A stretch of DNA of 64,000 nt from Morganella morganii (GCF_003996855.1 NZ_NRQY01000002.1:62001-126000), one strand, 5' to 3'. Positions 25,276 through 36,545 are shown, counted from the stretch's first letter. Made by a program: numbers and translations. Notes: generated by a model not told the origin, from the letters alone.

Positions 25276-25632
25276 AATCCTGTTACTCCCGCATTGCTCA
25301 TTGCGATTATTATTTCATTATTTTCCAGGTTATCGTATTACAGCTTATTAAGAATAAGAAAATAAAACCATAACTCATAACAAAATAATCTGATGCATCA
25401 TAATTATTATTTACAATCTATATATTTTCAGTGTGCACACTCAGATAAACAATGAATTACGCGTAATAACAAATCGATTTACGTACTTTCCTTTTATTAA
25501 AAACAAGTCATTATTGCGAGTATTATTCATGTATAACAAAAAGGCATTTCAATATAAAAAGTAATTCTTCCCGGAATATATTCCCTGTTACTAAATAGAT
25601 AACTATTCGCGTCTTTGCAACGGAAGAAAACC
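25276..25632. other. AT-rich divergent regulatory region between cysJ and tauA
   Basis: About 357 bp, very A/T-rich, no gene seen. It must carry both promoters. Sulfur-starvation activators of the CysB/Cbl type (LysR family) would be expected to bind here, but their sites are too degenerate to place by eye. GTGTGCACAC at 25432-25441 is a perfect 10-bp palindrome of unknown meaning. Confidence 0.5.
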
Positions 25633-26670
25633 ATGTCGTTATATCAGCCTCAGAAACAAAATAAATTAAAGGTGATTTTATTGTTGCTGGCAGCACTGGC
25701 GATCATCAGCGGGTTTATTTACAGCCAGAAAGCACCGGCACCACAGGTAACCGCAGAAAAACCGGTGGTGATCGCTTATCAGGCCATTATCGATCCCGGC
25801 AAAATTGCACAGGCAAACCATGCCTATGAAGCCGCCACCGGCAGACAGATCATCTGGAAGAAATTTGACAGCGGTGCGGATGTACTGACCGCGCTGGCGG
25901 CCGGTGAGGCCGATATTGCCAATATGGGATCTGCGCCTTTCACGGTTGCGGCCAGCCGCGGACTGCCGGCGGAGGTTTTCTATATTTCCGGTATTCCGGA
26001 CACTGCCGAAGCACTGATTGTCCGCAATGACCGCAATCCGTCCGGCGGACTGACCGGGAAGACAATTGCAGTGCCCTTTACATCAACCGCCCACTACAGC
26101 CTGCTTGCGACACTGGAACATCTGAATATTGATGAAAAATCAGTGCGGCTGGTTAATCTTCGCCCCGCTGAAATTGTCGCGGCCTGGGAGAGAGGTGATA
26201 TTGATGCGGCCTACGTCTGGGAACCGGCGCTGAGTCAGCTGAAAGCGAACGGACAGATCCTGATTTCCGGGCGCAATGTGCGGGAATGGGGAAAACCGAC
26301 CTATGACCTGTGGGTCGCTGACAGCACTTTTGCCGCACAGCATCCCGATGTGCTGGTGCAGTTTGCGGCAGTCACTGACCGCGAGGTTCAGTGGTATCAG
26401 CAGAATAAAAATACTATCGCAGACTTTCCTGACATCACCGGCAAAATTGCGCAGCTGACCGGCGCCCGGCCGGAGGATGTGGCGGGTGTACTGGCGGGCA
26501 ATGATTATCCTGCACTGAAAGAACAAAAACAGATCCTGACAACAACCCTGGCGGATGATCTCCGCAATACCGCCCTGTTCTTACAGCAGCAGGGCAGCAT
26601 TGATACTGTTAAGGATTCGTATGCCGGAAATATTAATCCGGAAGCCGTCACAGCGGCAGAGGGGAAATAA
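25633..26670 (+). CDS. tauA: Taurine ABC transporter substrate-binding protein TauA
   Basis: 345 residues. The start at 25633 has GGAAGA upstream and gives MSLYQPQKQNKLKVILLLLA. The N-terminal hydrophobic segment (about 14-30) ends IISGFIYSQKAPAP with neither a lipobox nor an obvious A-x-A site, so the protein may stay membrane-anchored rather than free as in E. coli. The core matches the family: KFDSGADVLTALAAGEADIA, MGSAPFTVAASRGLP, GKTIAVPFTSTAHYSLLATL and AAWERGDIDAAYVWEPAL. It captures taurine for TauBC. First gene of tauABCD, followed by tauB after 2 bp. Confidence 0.95.
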   Translation: MSLYQPQKQNKLKVILLLLAALAIISGFIYSQKAPAPQVTAEKPVVIAYQAIIDPGKIAQANHAYEAATGRQIIWKKFDSGADVLTALAAGEADIANMGSAPFTVAASRGLPAEVFYISGIPDTAEALIVRNDRNPSGGLTGKTIAVPFTSTAHYSLLATLEHLNIDEKSVRLVNLRPAEIVAAWERGDIDAAYVWEPALSQLKANGQILISGRNVREWGKPTYDLWVADSTFAAQHPDVLVQFAAVTDREVQWYQQNKNTIADFPDITGKIAQLTGARPEDVAGVLAGNDYPALKEQKQILTTTLADDLRNTALFLQQQGSIDTVKDSYAGNINPEAVTAAEGK

Positions 26671-26672
26671 CG

Positions 26673-27446
26673 ATGGCGGATATCGTGCTGGAAAATATCG
26701 ATCTGTTTTATCACGGTCAGCCGCAGATAACTTTATCCGGTATTAATTTAACGATCCCGGATAACGGTATTACCGTGATTCTCGGTGCATCCGGCTGCGG
26801 AAAAACATCACTGCTGAATATTGTTGCCGGGTTTTTAACGCCCTCCGGCGGAAAAATAACCCGGAGCGGAAACCCGGTTCTGCATCCTGATTCTGACAGA
26901 GCCGTGGTATTTCAGAATGACGCGCTGATGCCCTGGCTGAATGTGTATGAAAATGTCGCGCTGGGACTGAAAATAAAAAAACTCGGCAAGCAGGAAGAAA
27001 CCGCCGTCGTCGAAGAGAACCTGCAAAAAGTGGGATTACTTCATGCCATTACCGATGATATCTGGTCGCTGTCCGGCGGCATGCGTCAGCGGGTCGGTAT
27101 TGCACGGGCGCTGGCCGTAAAATCTGATTTTATCCTGATGGATGAACCTTTCGGCGCACTCGATGCCTCCAACCGGGAGCAGATGCAAACCTTAATTCTG
27201 ACCTTGTGGCAAAAACAGCAGAGCGCCTTTTTTATTATCACGCATGATATTGAAGAGGCTCTTTTAATGGCCACGAGACTGGTATTAATGGCGCCGTCAC
27301 CGGGACGGATAATATCGGAAGAAAAACCCCCGTTCTATAAACAGTGGTCAGAAGGCCGGCCTATCCGGAAAATTAAATCAGACCCGGCGTTTATTCATCA
27401 CCGCGATTCACTGTCAGACAAAATAATGGCATACCAGCGCGGTTAA
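26673..27446 (+). CDS. tauB: Taurine ABC transporter ATP-binding protein TauB
   Basis: 257 residues. Walker A GASGCGKTSLLNI near residue 37, Q-loop VVFQNDALMPWL, signature SLSGGMRQRVGIARAL near 133 and Walker B DFILMDEPFGALD near 153, with the switch His in IITHDIEEAL. Closest to the nitrate/sulfonate/taurine class of importers; the tau assignment rests on the tauD neighbour. Spacing of 2 bp to tauA and 23 bp to tauC. Confidence 0.96.
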   Translation: MADIVLENIDLFYHGQPQITLSGINLTIPDNGITVILGASGCGKTSLLNIVAGFLTPSGGKITRSGNPVLHPDSDRAVVFQNDALMPWLNVYENVALGLKIKKLGKQEETAVVEENLQKVGLLHAITDDIWSLSGGMRQRVGIARALAVKSDFILMDEPFGALDASNREQMQTLILTLWQKQQSAFFIITHDIEEALLMATRLVLMAPSPGRIISEEKPPFYKQWSEGRPIRKIKSDPAFIHHRDSLSDKIMAYQRG

Positions 27447-27469
27447 TTCACGGATACGGAGTCATCTCA

Positions 27470-28255
27470 ATGACAACTATAAATAAACAGACCCGCTACA
27501 GCCGTTTATTTCTCAGTATTGTGAGTTTATCAGTTCTGATAGCCGGCTGGTGGCTGATCACCGCATTACAGTGGGTTAATCCGCTCTATTTACCCGCCCC
27601 GGCTCAGATAGGGCAACAGTTTCTGACACTATCCGAATCCGGCTATATGAATGCCACCCTGTGGCAGCATCTGGCGGCCAGTCTTGACCGCATGCTCAAA
27701 GCACTGCTTCTGGCTGTCCTGACCGGAATACCGCTGGGTGTGCTGATGGGACTGAGCGCCCGGATACGCGGAATACTCGATCCGGTGGTTGAATTATACC
27801 GGCCGGTTCCCCCGCTCGCCTATCTGCCGCTGATTGTTATCTGGTTCGGGATCGGGGAAACCACCAAGATCCTGCTGATCTGGCTGGCTATTCTCGCCCC
27901 GGTACTGATTTCAACGATGCAGGGCATTATGGCCGCGCCGGGAAACCGGGTCCGCGCTGTGCAGTCCCTGGGGGCGAACCGGCTTCAGGTACTGAGATAT
28001 GTGATTCTGCCGTCAGCACTGCCGCAGATGCTGACCGGAATCCGGATTGGCGTGGGCTGGTCAACCCTGGTGGCGGCAGAGCTGGTCGCGGCACAACAGG
28101 GGCTGGGGTTTATGGTGCAGTCCGCGGCACAGTTTCTCAACACCGGTATCGTCATCACCGGTATCGCGGTAATTGCCGTGGTGGCTCTCACCATTGAACT
28201 GGCATTACGTTATTTACAGCAGGTATTAGTGCCGTGGTACGGCAAAGAATCTTAA
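27470..28255 (+). CDS. tauC: Taurine ABC transporter permease TauC
   Basis: 261 residues with about six membrane helices, beginning at residue 14 (LFLSIVSLSVLIAGWWLI). The cytoplasmic EAA loop is seen as AVQSLGANRLQVLRYVILPSALPQMLTGIRI near residues 162-193, the ATPase contact site. It ends LVPWYGKES, like other sulfonate permeases. Starts after ACGGAG. Confidence 0.96.
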   Translation: MTTINKQTRYSRLFLSIVSLSVLIAGWWLITALQWVNPLYLPAPAQIGQQFLTLSESGYMNATLWQHLAASLDRMLKALLLAVLTGIPLGVLMGLSARIRGILDPVVELYRPVPPLAYLPLIVIWFGIGETTKILLIWLAILAPVLISTMQGIMAAPGNRVRAVQSLGANRLQVLRYVILPSALPQMLTGIRIGVGWSTLVAAELVAAQQGLGFMVQSAAQFLNTGIVITGIAVIAVVALTIELALRYLQQVLVPWYGKES

Positions 28256-28275
28256 CCGACAGAGAGGTCATGCAT

Positions 28276-29103
28276 ATGGAAATCCGACAGTTAACACCCG
28301 CTATCGGCGCGCAGATCGGGGGGATTAACCTGAATAAAACACCGGATGCCGCCACACTGGCTGCATTACAGGACGCGTTACTGGAGCATCAGGTGCTGTT
28401 TTTCCGTCAGCAGTATATTGAGCCGGAAGCCCAGCGGGACTTTGCAGCTGCGCTGGGTGAGCTGCATATACATCCGGTTTTTCCTTCCCATAAAGACGTG
28501 CGGGAACTGATTGTGCTCGACAGTCATCTGCTGGATCTGAGAGATAACGAACTGTGGCACACCGACGTAACATTTCTCGAAAAACCGGCCATGGGGTGTG
28601 TATTATCCGCCGTACAGGTTCCGCCGTTCGGCGGCGATACTCTGTGGGCCAGCCTGACCCGCGCTTATGATGATTTATCCCCGCCGTTGCAGGATTTTTT
28701 ATCCGGACTGACAGCGGAGCATGATATCAGCCGATCGTTTCCGGACAACCGTTTTGCACAGACTGGTGAAGCAAAATCCGCACTGGAAAAGGCCCGCCGT
28801 GATTTTCCGCCGAGACGCCATCCGCTGATCAGAACTCATCCGGTCACCGGAAAGAAAGGGCTGTTTGTTACCGAGGGTTTTACCAGTCGAATCAGTGAAT
28901 TAAGCACGGAAGAGAGTGATGCGCTGCTGACATTTTTATTTAAGCACAGCACGCAGCCGAAATATTTTGTCCGCTGGCACTGGCAGAATGGTGATGTGGC
29001 CGTCTGGGATAACCGCTGTACCCAGCATCTCGCCAGTTTTGATTACGGCGGTTTTCACCGTATTATGCACAGAGCAACCGTAATCGGTGATACGCCGGTT
29101 TAA
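28276..29103 (+). CDS. tauD: Taurine dioxygenase TauD
   Basis: 275 residues from the ATG at 28276, chosen because AGAGAGG is 8 bp upstream; an ATG two codons earlier (28270) is too close to it. Fe(II)/2-oxoglutarate-dependent oxygenase that hydroxylates taurine, which then breaks down to sulfite and aminoacetaldehyde. The metal ligands are visible as LWHTDVTFLEKP (His-x-Asp) and the distal His in NRCTQHLASFDY; the 2-oxoglutarate-binding Arg is in HRIMHRATVIGD. Sulfite made here is the substrate of the adjacent CysJI. The 190 bp after it hold no gene. Confidence 0.96.
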   Translation: MEIRQLTPAIGAQIGGINLNKTPDAATLAALQDALLEHQVLFFRQQYIEPEAQRDFAAALGELHIHPVFPSHKDVRELIVLDSHLLDLRDNELWHTDVTFLEKPAMGCVLSAVQVPPFGGDTLWASLTRAYDDLSPPLQDFLSGLTAEHDISRSFPDNRFAQTGEAKSALEKARRDFPPRRHPLIRTHPVTGKKGLFVTEGFTSRISELSTEESDALLTFLFKHSTQPKYFVRWHWQNGDVAVWDNRCTQHLASFDYGGFHRIMHRATVIGDTPV

Positions 29104-29295
29104 ACAGCTGTATAACATTATGCTGCCGGCACCCGGCGGCGTAATGACCGGAAGTTATAAATAACCGTCTGATACCGCACCTGTTTATTTGTACCACGTC
29201 ATAAAATACCGCAATTACACACATATAATTCCCCCGGATTATGCTATTCTGCCGGAAGTATCTGCTTCCCGTACTCACAACACCGGTTAAGGACT

Positions 29296-30384
29296 ATGTG
29301 GTTTAAATTATTGCGATCCGTCTTTATGGGACTTATTGTGGCTGCCCTGCTCCTGGTCAGCGTCCCGTCTATTCGCCCGCAATTTGTGACCCAGTGGTTT
29401 ACGCATCTGTTTAATAATGACGAACCGGTCAGTTATAATAAGGCGGTACGCCGCGCCGCGCCTGCCGTCGTTAACGTTTACAGCAGCAATATGGGCAGTC
29501 TCTCCCAGCAGGGTCCCGAAATGACCTCGCTCGGCTCCGGGGTGATCATGAATGATCAGGGCTATATCCTGACCAACCAGCATGTGATTAAAAACGCCGA
29601 TCAGATCCTGATCGCACTGCAATACGGCAATTACGGCCGTTTGTATGAAGGTATGCTGATTGGTGCGGATGATCTGACCGACCTTGCGGTACTGAAAATT
29701 AATACCACCGACAAACTGCCGGTCATCCCGATCAACCCGAAGCGGCCGTCACATGTGGGTGATGTGGTGCTGGCGATCGGTAACCCGTTTAATGTCGGAC
29801 AAACAGTTAATCAGGGCATTATCAGCGCAATGGGCCGCGTCGGGCTGAGCCCGACCCGCCGCCAGAATTTCCTCCAGACAGATGCTTCGATTATGGCCGG
29901 TAACTCCGGCGGTGCACTCGTCAACACCGAGGGCGAACTGGTCGGCATCAATACCATGTCTTATGACAGTAACGACCCGTCACGGCTGAGTGACAGCATC
30001 GGGCTGGCTATCCCCACAGAACTTGCCCTGCGCATTATGAATAAGCTGATAAGAGACGGTCGTGTCATCCGGGGTTATATCGGTATCACCTCAAAAGAGC
30101 TGCCGCCGATCCGGACCAACAACAGTGATATTAATCAGATAACTGGTCTGCGGGTCTTTCAGGTTGCCCGCGGCGGCCCGGCGGATCAGGGCGGAATTCA
30201 GGTCGGCGATATCATCACCAGCGTCAATAACAAGCCGAGCACCTCACCACTGGAAATGATGGATCAGGTCGCGGAACTTAGCCCGGGCAGTGTCGTACCG
30301 GTCACCCTGCTGCGTAATGGCCAGATGCTATCGGTCGATGTGACCATTGAAGAGTTCACCCCATCCCCCGGCGGGCAGGAATAA
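29296..30384 (+). CDS. degS: Outer-membrane-stress sensor protease DegS
   Basis: 362 residues. Inner-membrane anchored at about residues 8-26, with a periplasmic trypsin-like domain: His in LTNQHVIK, Asp in DLTDLAVLKI and Ser in IMAGNSGGALVN. A single PDZ domain (about 255-350) binds exposed outer-membrane-protein C-termini. Cleavage of RseA by DegS starts the sigma-E response. TAAGGA precedes the ATG. A palindromic terminator follows. It is separated from its usual partner degQ by the sulfur module. Confidence 0.97.
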   Translation: MWFKLLRSVFMGLIVAALLLVSVPSIRPQFVTQWFTHLFNNDEPVSYNKAVRRAAPAVVNVYSSNMGSLSQQGPEMTSLGSGVIMNDQGYILTNQHVIKNADQILIALQYGNYGRLYEGMLIGADDLTDLAVLKINTTDKLPVIPINPKRPSHVGDVVLAIGNPFNVGQTVNQGIISAMGRVGLSPTRRQNFLQTDASIMAGNSGGALVNTEGELVGINTMSYDSNDPSRLSDSIGLAIPTELALRIMNKLIRDGRVIRGYIGITSKELPPIRTNNSDINQITGLRVFQVARGGPADQGGIQVGDIITSVNNKPSTSPLEMMDQVAELSPGSVVPVTLLRNGQMLSVDVTIEEFTPSPGGQE

Positions 30385-30390
30385 GGTATA

Positions 30391-30418
30391 AAAAAGAGCG
30401 GATATCCGCTCTTTCTGT
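30391..30418. terminator. Bidirectional terminator between degS and murA
   Basis: Perfect palindrome AAAGAGCGGATATCCGCTCTTT at 30393-30414 (inner half of each arm GAGCGG/CCGCTC), with a short ATAT loop and flanking A and T runs. It serves the convergent degS and murA. Confidence 0.88.
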
Positions 30419-30438
30419 TTATAGCTTATCGCCGTGAA

Positions 30439-31716
<1,278 letters not shown>

Positions 31717-31756
31717 TCATTATCATTAATTGCTGCCGCGTTATTATCCGCCGCTG

Positions 31757-32011
31757 TTACAGCCCGCTCAGTTTACGATCCCGTTCCCACTGAGCTGGTG
31801 TGTAGGCTTTGATTGACAACGCGTGGATACGGTTATCCGCAATATATTCCATCAGCGGCGCATACACGGCCTGCTGTTGTTTAACACGGCTCATGCCATC
31901 AAAAAGGTCGCCGACGGCGATCACCTGAAAATGGCTGCCGTCACCGGTCACAATTGCGTCAGTAAGTGCTAACTTATCCATCAGCACTTGTTTGATTTCA
32001 TTCGTATCCAT
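31757..32011 (-). CDS. ibaG: Acid-stress BolA-family protein IbaG
   Basis: 84 residues, full length. BolA fold with [19 protein letters not shown] and the motif [17 protein letters not shown]. BolA-type proteins bind monothiol glutaredoxins and [2Fe-2S] clusters. It lies just upstream of murA and is separated from the mla operon by a terminator. Confidence 0.96.
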   Translation of the reverse strand: MDTNEIKQVLMDKLALTDAIVTGDGSHFQVIAVGDLFDGMSRVKQQQAVYAPLMEYIADNRIHALSIKAYTPAQWERDRKLSGL

Positions 32012-32085
32012 AATTTCTCAAATTGGTTATCAGATTGTATGTTATAGACACTATCGTAATCGAATATGCCCCGCTCTTAAACCAT

Positions 32086-32123
32086 TAAAAATGCCTCCGA
32101 CTGTAGTCACACAACCGGAGGCA
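32086..32123 (-). terminator. Terminator of the mlaFEDCB operon
   Basis: On the minus strand, TGCCTCCG/CGGAGGCA stem (32123-32116 with 32099-32092) followed by TTTTTA, just past the mlaB stop. Confidence 0.85.
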
Positions 32124-32131
32124 GCGATAAT

Positions 32132-32422
32132 TCACGCATTCTGACTGAATTCAAATTCAACACCGTAGAGTGACATCAGCATCTGCAAGTTAGCACTTAC
32201 TCCGGATAACACAAACGGTGCGTCCGGGCGCTCGCCCCGCAGACGAACCAGCATGGCCAGCCCGGCGGAATCCACATGACTGAGCCCCGCGATATCCACC
32301 GTCTGTACGGCGTTCATCTGCTGCTGACGTGCATTCCAGAACGGCAGCAGCGTATCGCGATCCAGTTCCCCTTTCAGGGCGAGGGTTTCGCCCTGTTTTT
32401 CCCACGTCAGCGCAGCCGTCAT
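32132..32422 (-). CDS. mlaB: Phospholipid transport STAS-domain protein MlaB
   Basis: 96 residues. A single STAS domain (LKGELDRDTLLPFW, VDIAGLSHVDSAGLAMLVRL) that binds MlaF and supports the MlaFEDB ABC complex. Its ATG overlaps the mlaC stop by one base. Last gene of mlaFEDCB. Confidence 0.95.
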   Translation of the reverse strand: MTAALTWEKQGETLALKGELDRDTLLPFWNARQQQMNAVQTVDIAGLSHVDSAGLAMLVRLRGERPDAPFVLSGVSANLQMLMSLYGVEFEFSQNA

Positions 32423-33051
32423 TATTTCTGATCCAGGGTAATCGGGGTTTTCGCGCTGCGCTCCAGCTCAGCAGTCAGACCCTCAACGCCTTTCTGACGC
32501 AGAATCGATGCCCACTCATTCTGTTTGGTGGTGATCATACTCACGCCTTCGGCAATCATGTCATACGCCTGCCAGTGACCGGTTTTGGTGTTTTTACGCC
32601 ACTGGAAATCCAGGCGGATTGGCGGACGCCCTGCCGGCTCCGTCAGTGTCACACGGATAGCCACGATGGTTTTATCACCCAGCGGCTGTGCAGGGTCAAT
32701 CTGGTAAGTCTGGTTGGTGTACATTGCCAGCGCCTGACCGTAAGCCTGTGCCAGATAAGCCTCAAATGCTTTGAAATAGGCATCACGCTGCGCCGGTGTC
32801 GCATCTTTGTAGTAAGATCCTAACACCAGTGCACCGGCGTATTTGATCTGCACATACGGCAGTAATTCTTCCTGAACCACGGTGCGCAGATAGTCCGGAT
32901 TCTGCCGGATTTGCGCCTGTTCCGCTTTCAGACGGCTGAAGGTTTTTGCCGCCGCATTATTCATCAGTGCGTACGGGTTCGTCTGGTCAGCAGCGCCGGC
33001 AAACGGGGCAATCACCACCAGCATCGCCGCTATCAGTAAACGCTTAAACAT
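32422..33051 (-). CDS. mlaC: Phospholipid transport periplasmic protein MlaC
   Basis: 209 residues. The start at 33051 gives a signal peptide [20 protein letters not shown] cleaved before ADQTNPY; 32 upstream open codons are not conserved. Tol_Toluene-tolerance Ttg2 fold with [37 protein letters not shown] and [20 protein letters not shown]. It shuttles phospholipid across the periplasm between MlaA and MlaD. Confidence 0.96.
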   Translation of the reverse strand: MFKRLLIAAMLVVIAPFAGAADQTNPYALMNNAAAKTFSRLKAEQAQIRQNPDYLRTVVQEELLPYVQIKYAGALVLGSYYKDATPAQRDAYFKAFEAYLAQAYGQALAMYTNQTYQIDPAQPLGDKTIVAIRVTLTEPAGRPPIRLDFQWRKNTKTGHWQAYDMIAEGVSMITTKQNEWASILRQKGVEGLTAELERSAKTPITLDQK

Positions 33052-33170
33052 AATCAACTCCTGATTTATCACCGGCACTTTCCGCCGTGAAGGTGTCATT
33101 TTGTAAACAGTATTATGCAGGATGTCCGCCTCTGCGTGCAAAAACATCTGCTTTTACATTACTTTTCGTA

Positions 33171-33689
33171 TCAGTGCTGTGCAGCCGGTGCCGCTTCCGG
33201 TGTTTTTTCACCGTCACCGCTCTTATACAGGAACTGACCGATTAAATCTTCCAGCACCATCGCCGGTTTGGTGTCCTGAATACGGCTGCCGTCTTTCAGC
33301 ATTTCCGTCATCGGCAGATCCGGGTCTGTTGTATTCTCAAACCCTTTGCTGAGCGCGAGATACTGTTCGCCCAGCAGGCCGGATGTACGGATAGATAATG
33401 AACTGGTGTCCGGAATCTGATCATACTGACTGTAGATATCCAGTGTCACTTCCGGTTTATAGTCTTTATCCAGACGAATATCATTCACGCGGCCTATTAC
33501 CACCCCGCCGATTTTTACCGGTGAACGGGCCTGGAGGCCGCCGATATCATCAAAGGTGGCAGAGACCCGGTAGGTTTTTTCGCTGCCGACAGAGCGGATA
33601 TCCGCCACTTTCAGTGCCAGGAAGACAATCGCCGCAATGGCAATTAAGACGAAAAGTCCGACCCAAACTTCATTTTTCTTGCTTTGCAT
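33171..33689 (-). CDS. mlaD: Phospholipid transport membrane-anchored MCE protein MlaD
   Basis: 172 residues. N-terminal membrane helix (WVGLFVLIAIAAIVFLALKV), then one MCE domain (YRVSATFDDIGGLQARSPVKIGGVVIGRV) that forms a hexameric ring in the MlaFEDB complex, and a pore-loop region LRSGLLGEQYLAL-like segment (SIRTSGLLGEQYLALSKG). It starts 3 bp after the mlaE stop. Confidence 0.97.
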   Translation of the reverse strand: MQSKKNEVWVGLFVLIAIAAIVFLALKVADIRSVGSEKTYRVSATFDDIGGLQARSPVKIGGVVIGRVNDIRLDKDYKPEVTLDIYSQYDQIPDTSSLSIRTSGLLGEQYLALSKGFENTTDPDLPMTEMLKDGSRIQDTKPAMVLEDLIGQFLYKSGDGEKTPEAAPAAQH

Positions 33690-33692
33690 TGT

Positions 33693-34475
33693 TTAATTCC
33701 CGAACATCAGTGCCGTAAGCACAAAATCTAACCCTAACACGGCAAGCGATGAATGAACGACCGTGCGTGTTGTTGCCCGACTAATCCCTTCAGACGTCGG
33801 AATAGCGTCATACCCGTTGTACAGGGCAATCCAGGTAACGGTGAAGGCGAAAACCACACTCTTGTAAATGCAGTTCATCACATCTTTCTGCCAGTCCACA
33901 TTGCCCTGCATGGATGCCCAGTAGAAGCCTTCATCGATCCCTTTCCAGTCCACCCCGACCATGACCCCGCCCAGAATGCCGACGGCAACAAAAATCATGG
34001 ATAACAACGGCATACTGATAAAACCGGCCCAGAAGCGCGGTGCAACCACACGACGCAGCGGATCCACCGCCATCATTTCCAGGCTGGATAACTGTTCTGT
34101 GGCTTTCATCAGACCAATTTCCGCCGTCAGTGCCGAACCGGCGCGGCCGGCAAACAGCAGTGCGGTCACCACCGGCCCCAGTTCACGCAGCAGCGACAGC
34201 GCCACCATCATGCCGAGGCTGGCTTCCGCACTGAAGGTTTTCAGAACCAGATATCCCTGTAAAGCCAGAACCATCCCGATAAACAGCCCGGATACTGAAA
34301 TAATCAGCAGGGACTGCACACCGACGTTGTAAAGCTGCTTACGCAGCAGCGGCCACTGCCGGGCAAACTGTGGTTTACCGAACAGCGCACGGAACAGCAT
34401 ATATCCTGACCGCCCGAAAGACGCGCATGTCGCTAACGCGCGGCGTCCCAAAGCAGCAAGTGCCTGTGTCAACAT
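33693..34475 (-). CDS. mlaE: Phospholipid transport permease MlaE
   Basis: 260 residues with about five membrane helices. The family signature is seen as [30 protein letters not shown] and [23 protein letters not shown] text ([13 protein letters not shown]). Permease core of the MlaFEDB lipid transporter. Confidence 0.97.
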   Translation of the reverse strand: MLTQALAALGRRALATCASFGRSGYMLFRALFGKPQFARQWPLLRKQLYNVGVQSLLIISVSGLFIGMVLALQGYLVLKTFSAEASLGMMVALSLLRELGPVVTALLFAGRAGSALTAEIGLMKATEQLSSLEMMAVDPLRRVVAPRFWAGFISMPLLSMIFVAVGILGGVMVGVDWKGIDEGFYWASMQGNVDWQKDVMNCIYKSVVFAFTVTWIALYNGYDAIPTSEGISRATTRTVVHSSLAVLGLDFVLTALMFGN

Positions 34476-34482
34476 GTCTCGT

Positions 34483-35286
34483 TTATCCTAATAAATCTGA
34501 TTGGTAATCACCCGCCGGATAGCGGAAAGGAACCGGTCCGTCAGCAATACCATCCAGGAACTGGCGCACACGCGGTTCGGTGTTTTCCTGCAACTCTTCT
34601 GCTGTTCCCTGTGCTATCACGGACTGCTCCGCGACGATATAGGCCTGATCCGCAATACTGAGCACTTCCGGCACATCGTGAGACACCACAATGCAGGTCA
34701 CGCCCAGCGCCTGATTGAGTTCATCAATCAGTTTCACCAGCACACCCATGGTAATCGGGTCCTGCCCGACAAACGGCTCATCAAACAGGATAAGATCCGG
34801 ATCCAGTGCAATTGCACGCGCCAGTGCCGCACGGCGCGCCATCCCGCCGGAGAGTTCCGACGGCATCAGGTTTGCAGCTCCGCGTAAACCGACCGCTTCC
34901 AGCTTCATCATCACCGTTGTCCGGATCAGAGATTCCGGCAGGCGGGTATGTTCACGCAGCGGGAACGCCACGTTGTCGTACACGGTCATATCGGTAAATA
35001 ACGCCCCGGACTGAAACAGCATGCTCATTTTACGGCGCGACTGATACAGTTTGCTGCGGGAGAGTGCCGGGATATTGTCACCGTCAAACCAGATTTCGCC
35101 GCTGTCCGGCCGCAGTTGCCCGCCGATCAGGCGTAACAGTGTGGTTTTCCCTATCCCGGACGGCCCCATAATCGCGGTCACTTTGCCGCGCGGCACATCC
35201 AGGCTGATATCATTAAACAGCATGCGTGAACCACGCCGGAAGCACATGTTCCGGATCTCAATAATATTTTCCGTCTGTCGGTTCAT
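34483..35286 (-). CDS. mlaF: Phospholipid transport ATP-binding protein MlaF
   Basis: 267 residues. Walker [15 protein letters not shown] near residue 41, signature [15 protein letters not shown] near 144, Walker [15 protein letters not shown] near 165 and switch His in VVSHDVPEV. First gene of mlaFEDCB. The 300 bp to yrbG (35287-35585) are AT-rich and hold the divergent promoters; no gene seen. Confidence 0.97.
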   Translation of the reverse strand: MNRQTENIIEIRNMCFRRGSRMLFNDISLDVPRGKVTAIMGPSGIGKTTLLRLIGGQLRPDSGEIWFDGDNIPALSRSKLYQSRRKMSMLFQSGALFTDMTVYDNVAFPLREHTRLPESLIRTTVMMKLEAVGLRGAANLMPSELSGGMARRAALARAIALDPDLILFDEPFVGQDPITMGVLVKLIDELNQALGVTCIVVSHDVPEVLSIADQAYIVAEQSVIAQGTAEELQENTEPRVRQFLDGIADGPVPFRYPAGDYQSDLLG

Positions 35287-35585
35287 GACCTCACAACCTT
35301 AACGTTATGTTTTTCGTGTTTTTACAACACATACAGGACTGACCCATCATAATATAAAAAAATCCGGCAGTTTTCGCCTTTAAATGCGGGTGTTACTGTC
35401 TGAATTATTTATCCCCCCGGAGTAACGGGGTATAAATAGCGTGATACACAAGTATATCAGCATTTAACATTAACGCCCCCGCCGGACACAAAACGCCTGT
35501 TTTACTTTTGCGCCTCAGCCCGTACAATACCCTCAATTTCCCGTATTTCATTATTTCTGACTGTTTTTCAGCCTGGAGGAGAGCC

Positions 35586-36545
35586 ATGTTACTCACCAGC
35601 ATCCTTTTACTTACCGGACTGATTCTGCTGGTTTATGCCTCTGACCGGATTGTGTACGGCGCGGCCGTTTTTTCCCGTGCGCTCGGCATCTCCCCGTTTA
35701 TTACCGGTATTCTGGTGGCCGGTCCCGGCACATCACTGCCGGAACTGCTGACCTCGGCCGGTGCGGTGCTTGAAGGGCAGCCGGATCTGGCGCTCGGCAC
35801 CATTATCGGCTCCAATATTACTAATTTACTGCTGATTGCCGGGCTTGCTGCCCTTATCCGTCCGCTGAGTGTCCAGTCTGCGGTGCTGCGCCGTGAGCTT
35901 CCGCTGATGCTGGCCGTGATGGCGCTGTTCGGGCTGTTTATCTGGTCCGGCAGTATCACGCGCATTCAGGGCGGGTTTCTGGTATTAGCAGGGCTTGCCA
36001 GTCTCTGGCTGGTGGTGAAAATTGCCGCAATGGCGCGGCGTGATCAGTATGACGGCTTCACAACTGAACAAAACCATGAACTGCCGCAGGAAAATAATTT
36101 GCCGGTTGCTTTATTGTGGCTGGTCGCCGGATTGCTGATTATGCCGGTGGCTGTCCGGATTGTGATTGATAATGCTTCTGCATTCACCCGCTATGCGGAT
36201 ATCAGCGGGCGTATCACCGGACTGACGATTCTGGCTGTCGGCACCAGTCTGCCGGAGTTATGCACCACAATTGCGGCGGCCATCAAAGGTGAAAAAGATA
36301 TCGCACTGGGTAATCTTATCGGTGCAACACTGTTTAATACCACTGTCGTTGCGGGTATCCCGGCTCTGTTAGCCGCCTCCCCGATGGCGGCAGACCGTTT
36401 TATGACCGATTTCGCCGTGATGATCGCGGCCGGTGTGTTATTTATTTTCTTTGCGGCCGGCCGGAACCAGCGGCTGAACCGGCTGAAAGGCATTATTCTG
36501 CTCAACGCATTCACCGCCTGGCTCATAAGCCTTTTTACCGGCTGA
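35586..36545 (+). CDS. yrbG: Calcium/sodium antiporter family protein YrbG
   Basis: 319 residues. The start at 35586 is fixed by GGAGGAGA; 26 upstream codons are open but not conserved. About ten membrane helices in two inverted repeats, each with the ion-binding alpha-repeat: GPGTSLPELLTSAGAVLEG near residue 43 and AVGTSLPELCTTIAAAIKG near residue 217, each followed by the GNLIGA/GTIIGSN motif. Inner-membrane cation exchanger; the transported ion in vivo is not established. It starts the plus-strand run to npr. Confidence 0.95.
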   Translation: MLLTSILLLTGLILLVYASDRIVYGAAVFSRALGISPFITGILVAGPGTSLPELLTSAGAVLEGQPDLALGTIIGSNITNLLLIAGLAALIRPLSVQSAVLRRELPLMLAVMALFGLFIWSGSITRIQGGFLVLAGLASLWLVVKIAAMARRDQYDGFTTEQNHELPQENNLPVALLWLVAGLLIMPVAVRIVIDNASAFTRYADISGRITGLTILAVGTSLPELCTTIAAAIKGEKDIALGNLIGATLFNTTVVAGIPALLAASPMAADRFMTDFAVMIAAGVLFIFFAAGRNQRLNRLKGIILLNAFTAWLISLFTG

